DNA from: an uncultured Clostridia bacterium
GTDB taxonomy: Bacteria > Bacillota > Clostridia > Christensenellales > UBA1242
DNA: 40,459 bases
Reading direction: 5' to 3'
NCBI GenBank assembly: GCA_944349765.1
Contig: CALVNN010000006.1
Coordinates: forward strand, 1 to 40,459
Part shown: positions 37,220 through 40,459 of the stretch, piece by piece
How the letters are laid out: each line of letters begins with the position of its first letter
Position numbering within the stretch: position 1 is the first letter of the stretch
The notes under the pieces: generated by a model
Database searches by the model: none
What the model saw: only the letters and a program-made list of their open reading frames with translations
What the model was told of the DNA's origin: nothing
Position numbers and translations under genes: made by a program

Positions 37220-37921
37220 ATGCAACAAAAACTTATACAAATTTTCAATAGTGCTGGTATAAATTTAACCACAATGCAAGTGGCACAGTTTGAAAATTAC
37301 TACAATTTAATTATAGATTACAATAGTAGAATTAACCTTACTGCAATCACAGAACCTGTTGATGTCATAATAAAACATTTTCTTGATTCAGTACTGCCCT
37401 ACAAAGAGCTTCAAGAAAATGCTACTATAATAGATGTGGGGACTGGCGCAGGGTTTCCTTTAATACCTTTAAAGATATTAAGACCCGATTTAAAAGTGAC
37501 ATTAGTGGATGCCTTAAATAAAAGAGTTAACTTTTTAAAAGAAGTTGTATCTGATCTAAAATTAGATAACACCACTTGCATTCATTCTAGGGCAGAAGAT
37601 TTGGCTATAAAGCTTGATTATAGACAAAAATTTGATTATTGTGTAGCTAGAGCGGTCGCAAAACTAAATACTCTAAGCGAATTAACGTTGCCTTTTGTAA
37701 AAGTTGGAGGTAAATTAATTGCCTACAAATCTGATATAAGCGAAGAATTAGACAGCGCTAGCAATGCTTTGAGTATTTTAGGTGGTAATTTAGAGAAAAT
37801 TTTAAGTTTTGAATTGCCTCAAAATATGGGGACACGAAACATCATTGTAATCAAAAAAGTCTCCGATACCCCTACAAAGTACCCTCGTGGTGCCAACAAA
37901 CCAAAAAGCAATCCGCTTTAA
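37220..37921 (+). CDS. rsmG: 16S rRNA (guanine-527 N7) methyltransferase
   Basis: The protein has 233 residues from the ATG at 37220; an in-frame TTG six codons earlier lies inside the likely -10 and is rejected. It methylates G527 of 16S rRNA with S-adenosylmethionine. YYNLIIDYNSRINLTAIT, HFLDS and the SAM-binding DVGTGAGFPLIPL (72-84) are typical, as are VDALNKRVNFL and ARAVAKLNTL. There is no ribosome-binding site; TATAAT lies 4-9 bases before the ATG, so the mRNA may be leaderless. It starts an rsmG-parA-parB run, the usual origin-proximal order, but the normal upstream mnmG gene is missing. Confidence 0.93.
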   Translation: MQQKLIQIFNSAGINLTTMQVAQFENYYNLIIDYNSRINLTAITEPVDVIIKHFLDSVLPYKELQENATIIDVGTGAGFPLIPLKILRPDLKVTLVDALNKRVNFLKEVVSDLKLDNTTCIHSRAEDLAIKLDYRQKFDYCVARAVAKLNTLSELTLPFVKVGGKLIAYKSDISEELDSASNALSILGGNLEKILSFELPQNMGTRNIIVIKKVSDTPTKYPRGANKPKSNPL

Positions 37922-37942
37922 TTAATAAAAGGAGATATTTAA

Positions 37943-38734
37943 ATGGCAAAAATTATTGCATTCGCCAATCAAAAAGGCGGAGTCGGAAAAACAACTACAG
38001 CTATAAACTTAGCATCTTATCTAGCCAGTATGGGTAAAAAAGTCTTAATTCTGGACGTAGACCCTCAAGGTAATGCTACTAGTGGCGTAGGCGTAGAAAA
38101 GAATGGCGATTTGATGACTTTATACAACATTATAGAATACGAAACGCCAGTAACTGAAGTAGTAAAAAAGACAGCGCTACCAGGATTAGACATTATACCT
38201 GCTACAGTTGATTTAGCCGGACTAGAGATTGATTTAGTACAATTAAAAGATAGAGAATACTACATAAAAAATATTTTAAGTGAAGTCGCTGAGGTTTATG
38301 ACTACATATTCATAGACTGCCCACCATCTCTAGGTTTACTTACTGTAAATGCATTGACAGCGTCAAATTCGGTTATCATACCAATACAGTGCGAATTCTT
38401 TGCACTTGAAGGATTAAGCCAACTAATGAATACGATAAAGTTAATTAAAAAGCATTTGAATACAAACCTGGATATAGAAGGTGTCGTATTGACAATGAAA
38501 GATAATAGAAGTAATTTGATACAACAAGTTAGTGCAGAAATACATAAATTTTTTGGAAAAAAAGTATTTCAAACCGCCATACCTAGAAATATAAGACTAG
38601 CTGAGGCACCTAGCCATGGTGAGCCAATTGTAGTGTACGATAGATCCTCAAAAGGCGGACAAGCTTATCAAGAATTAGCCGAAGAGCTACTAACCAGAAA
38701 TGGTGATACTTATACAAAGATAAAGAAAAAATAA
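37943..38734 (+). CDS. parA: Chromosome-partitioning ATPase ParA/Soj
   Basis: The protein has 263 residues. The deviant Walker A KGGVGKTT (11-18), LDVDPQGNATSGVG and DCPPSLGLLT identify the ParA/Soj ATPase. It acts with ParB on parS to segregate origins and, in Bacillus, to influence DnaA. AAAGGAG lies about 8 bases before the ATG. It is 21 bases after rsmG and 13 bases before parB. Confidence 0.97.
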   Translation: MAKIIAFANQKGGVGKTTTAINLASYLASMGKKVLILDVDPQGNATSGVGVEKNGDLMTLYNIIEYETPVTEVVKKTALPGLDIIPATVDLAGLEIDLVQLKDREYYIKNILSEVAEVYDYIFIDCPPSLGLLTVNALTASNSVIIPIQCEFFALEGLSQLMNTIKLIKKHLNTNLDIEGVVLTMKDNRSNLIQQVSAEIHKFFGKKVFQTAIPRNIRLAEAPSHGEPIVVYDRSSKGGQAYQELAEELLTRNGDTYTKIKKK

Positions 38735-38747
38735 GGAGTATTAAAAT

Positions 38748-39719
38748 ATGAAAAAAGGTTTAGGTAAAGGTCTAGGAGCTTTATTATCAATATATGAAGA
38801 CGATACTGAAGAAGATATTGAGATAAACGAACCTAAAACAAAAATTAAAGCGCCAACAAAACAAGCAGACGCAAACACCGAAGGCGTTAAGGGTGATGTA
38901 CAGACGCTACCAATATCCAGCGTCTACCCAAACCCTAACCAGCCTAGAAAAAACTTTGACCAGACAGCACTAAAAGAACTAGCTGACTCTATTAAAATAC
39001 ACGGTGTAATTCAACCAATTATAGTAAATGTTGATAATACTGGCAAATATATGATAATTGCCGGCGAAAGACGTTGGAGAGCATCACAATTAGCAGGAAA
39101 GACTGAGATACCAGTAATAATTAAAAGGTTTACAGATAAACAAGTAGCAGAAATTAGCTTAATAGAAAACTTACAAAGAGAGGATCTAAATCCTATTGAG
39201 GCTGCCAGAGCTATAAAGAAATTAATGGATGAATACAGCTTTAATCAAGAAACTGTAGCAGAAAGAATAGGCAAAAGCCGTTCCGCAGTAGCTAATACAC
39301 TAAGATTGTTAAATCTTTATCCTGATGTGATAAAAATGGTTGAAAATGGCGAATTAAGCCAAGGGCACGCAAAATGCCTGGTTGTTATAGATGATAATAC
39401 CGTACAGTTAAAATTTGCAAATCAAGCTAAAAACAATAAGCTTTCCGTTAGAGATCTAGAACGTATGGTAAAAGAATACCTTAATCCTAAGCCTAAAAAA
39501 GTTGTTGTTCAGAGTATAGAGTTAAAAGAACTTATATCTGAGATGTCAAAAACATTTGCAACCAAGGTTAGTGTATTAGGAAACGACAATAAAGGACGTA
39601 TTTACATAGATTATTATTCAAAAGACGACTTAGATAGAATTGCAGAATTACTAGAACTATTGAAAACAAAGACACTTACATTAAAAGACTTAAGCAACTT
39701 TAATAAAATAAATAAATAG
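38748..39719 (+). CDS. parB: Chromosome-partitioning CTPase ParB/Spo0J
   Basis: The protein has 323 residues. The start MKKGLGKGLGALLS binds ParA. The CTP-binding domain carries GERRWRAS (106-113) and ENLQREDLNPIEAA. The helix-turn-helix FNQETVAERIGKSRSAVANT recognises parS, and the C-terminal ~80 residues dimerise. It loads at parS and spreads. Its own binding sites lie directly downstream, 45-630 bases after the stop. It ends at the terminator at 39724-39749. Confidence 0.97.
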   Translation: MKKGLGKGLGALLSIYEDDTEEDIEINEPKTKIKAPTKQADANTEGVKGDVQTLPISSVYPNPNQPRKNFDQTALKELADSIKIHGVIQPIIVNVDNTGKYMIIAGERRWRASQLAGKTEIPVIIKRFTDKQVAEISLIENLQREDLNPIEAARAIKKLMDEYSFNQETVAERIGKSRSAVANTLRLLNLYPDVIKMVENGELSQGHAKCLVVIDDNTVQLKFANQAKNNKLSVRDLERMVKEYLNPKPKKVVVQSIELKELISEMSKTFATKVSVLGNDNKGRIYIDYYSKDDLDRIAELLELLKTKTLTLKDLSNFNKINK

Positions 39720-39723
39720 ACTA

Positions 39724-39749
39724 AAAACACCCTAAATCTAGGGTGTTTT
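39724..39749 (+). terminator. Terminator of the rsmG-parA-parB operon
   Basis: AAAACACCCTA (39724-39734) pairs perfectly with TAGGGTGTTTT (39739-39749) over 4 bases, then ATTTATT. Confidence 0.85.
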
Positions 39750-39763
39750 ATTTATTAAATCTA

Positions 39764-39779
39764 TGTTTCACGTGGAACA
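39764..39779 (+). other. parS site 1
   Basis: An exact TGTTTCACGTGGAACA, the ParB/Spo0J centromere sequence, 45 bases after the parB stop. Confidence 0.95.
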
Positions 39780-39813
39780 ATAGAGAATTCTGAATATAAA
39801 AGATACTAAATAA

Positions 39814-39829
39814 TGTTTCACGTGGAACA
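39814..39829 (+). other. parS site 2
   Basis: An exact TGTTTCACGTGGAACA in the same orientation, 50 bases after site 1. Confidence 0.95.
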
Positions 39830-39902
39830 AAGATGTTTTATTTATTTAGGGTATTAATACGACAAAAATTTAATTCTAAAACTATATTAGATATTCAATT
39901 AT

Positions 39903-39918
39903 TGTTTCACGTGGAACA
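39903..39918 (+). other. parS site 3
   Basis: An exact TGTTTCACGTGGAACA, 89 bases after site 2. Confidence 0.95.
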
Positions 39919-39940
39919 CACAAATATAGAATAATTAAAA

Positions 39941-39956
39941 AGTTTCACGTGAATCA
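39941..39956 (+). other. Degenerate parS site 4
   Basis: AGTTTCACGTGAATCA keeps the core GTTTCACGTGAA but has two outer mismatches to TGTTTCACGTGAAACA. Confidence 0.6.
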
Positions 39957-40018
39957 TATTTTATAATAATAAAACATATATCAAAAATATTGCTTATTCA
40001 TTGTATTATCATTATATT

Positions 40019-40034
40019 TGTTTCACGTGGAACA
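40019..40034 (+). other. parS site 5
   Basis: An exact TGTTTCACGTGGAACA, the fourth perfect copy in the region. Confidence 0.95.
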
Positions 40035-40241
40035 ACTTAAATAATATACATTTTGCTGTAAAGTAGATAGTAGAGGTGAAGAATTTATTAATCAATAAAT
40101 TTTAATCACAAATAAAAAACACTTAAACCAAATCATTATTTATTACATTTTGACTACTTTTTATTGTCACTATAACTAAAGCCTTTTGATGGTTTATTAT
40201 TGACGAATCTTATTACAAAACTCTTTTATGTCTAAAAAGTT

Positions 40242-40271
40242 TTGTTGGTTGACATTTGTACAGCTTATAAT
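40242..40271 (+). promoter_or_regulatory. Possible promoter reading toward the contig end
   Basis: TTGTTG (40242-40247) and a perfect TATAAT (40266-40271) are separated by 18 bases. No gene follows before the window ends, so it may drive a gene beyond the repeat or an untranslated RNA. Confidence 0.35.
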
Positions 40272-40331
40272 ACATAAGCAAGTAATTAAGTTAAATAATT
40301 AGATGATGGATTTATTTGATTTGTTGATAAA

Positions 40332-40347
40332 TGTTTCACGTGGAACT
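40332..40347 (+). other. parS site 6 (one mismatch)
   Basis: TGTTTCACGTGGAACT differs from the exact sites only at the last base. It is about 300 bases from site 5 and 30 bases before the microsatellite. Confidence 0.85.
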
Positions 40348-40377
40348 TTTTAAAGTTAGCTGATTGAATTAACAACC

Positions 40378-40459
40378 ACAATACAATACAATACAATACA
40401 ATACAATACAATACAATACAATACAATACAATACAATACAATACAATACAATACAATAC
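40378..40459 (+). repeat. ACAAT pentanucleotide tandem repeat at contig end
   Basis: Uninterrupted copies of ACAAT fill the last 82 bases (about 16.4 copies) and run off the window edge. All copies are identical. The contig probably stops here because the repeat could not be assembled through. Confidence 0.95.

Larger units (their letters stand above)
39720..40459. other. Non-coding origin-proximal region with parS cluster and microsatellite
   Basis: After the parB terminator there is no gene. The region holds four exact and two degenerate parS sites, an AT-only 8-bp hairpin (40082-40101), a possible promoter (40242-40271), a TGTTGATAA 9-mer that is one base from a DnaA box (reverse) near 40322-40330, and the ACAAT repeat at the end. 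Confidence 0.7.

Noticed and set aside
39720..40377. A small gene after parB
   Set aside because: No open frame with a ribosome-binding site is seen on either strand. The parS sites and AT-rich spacers explain the sequence.

Overview
The window looks like one end of a contig from an uncultured, AT-rich, low-GC Gram-positive bacterium, probably a gut-type Clostridia/Firmicutes lineage. The reasons are strong AGGAGG ribosome-binding sites throughout, a CotF-like spore-coat gene pair, a heterodimeric ABC exporter, class III (anaerobic) ribonucleotide reductase as the only nrd genes seen, and lipoproteins with Gram-positive-style signal peptides. The right end lies in the replication-origin neighbourhood (rsmG-parA-parB followed by a cluster of parS sites). 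I could not assign a genus.

Left end (1-3.6 kb), accessory region. On the minus strand, a small winged-helix regulator, a GP20-like phage scaffold homologue, a three-helix membrane protein and the start of a large RHS-type protein (cut by the window edge) look like one transcription unit. It is split by about 1.27 kb carrying two overlapping genes on the opposite strand. That insert lies between two 43-bp near-identical direct repeats which both match the regulator/scaffold junction. The insert pair resembles a toxin/immunity-type cassette, but this is inference.

Middle (3.6-21.2 kb), mostly housekeeping. A two-gene heterodimeric ABC exporter (one subunit with a degenerate ATPase site), tRNA-Gly(CCC), a CadC-like ArsR metal sensor, and two CotF-like spore-coat proteins come first. 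A minus-strand operon follows: unknown membrane protein with a histone-H1-like tail, gap, a zinc-ribbon/TM2 protein, and mnmA. Divergent from it are pth and mfd, then a SurA/PrsA-like foldase lipoprotein, then nrdD-nrdG. Start and stop codons overlap or nearly touch in several of these operons.

Right part (21.2-36.9 kb), two very large surface lipoproteins on the minus strand. One is 3511 residues, with an Ig-like N-terminus, about 32 divergent Fn3-like repeats and a GLUG-like C-terminus. The other is 1633 residues with MBG-type Ig-like repeats, including one clear internal duplication. Together they take up more than a third of the window and look like an adhesin or matrix-binding locus.

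Origin end (36.9-40.46 kb). An AT-rich intergenic region with clustered DnaA-box-like 9-mers and a parS-like site precedes rsmG-parA-parB. Downstream of parB are four exact parS sites and two degenerate ones within about 600 bp. The sequence then ends inside a pure ACAAT pentanucleotide tandem repeat. The usual mnmE/mnmG neighbours of rsmG are absent here and the giant lipoprotein genes occupy their place.
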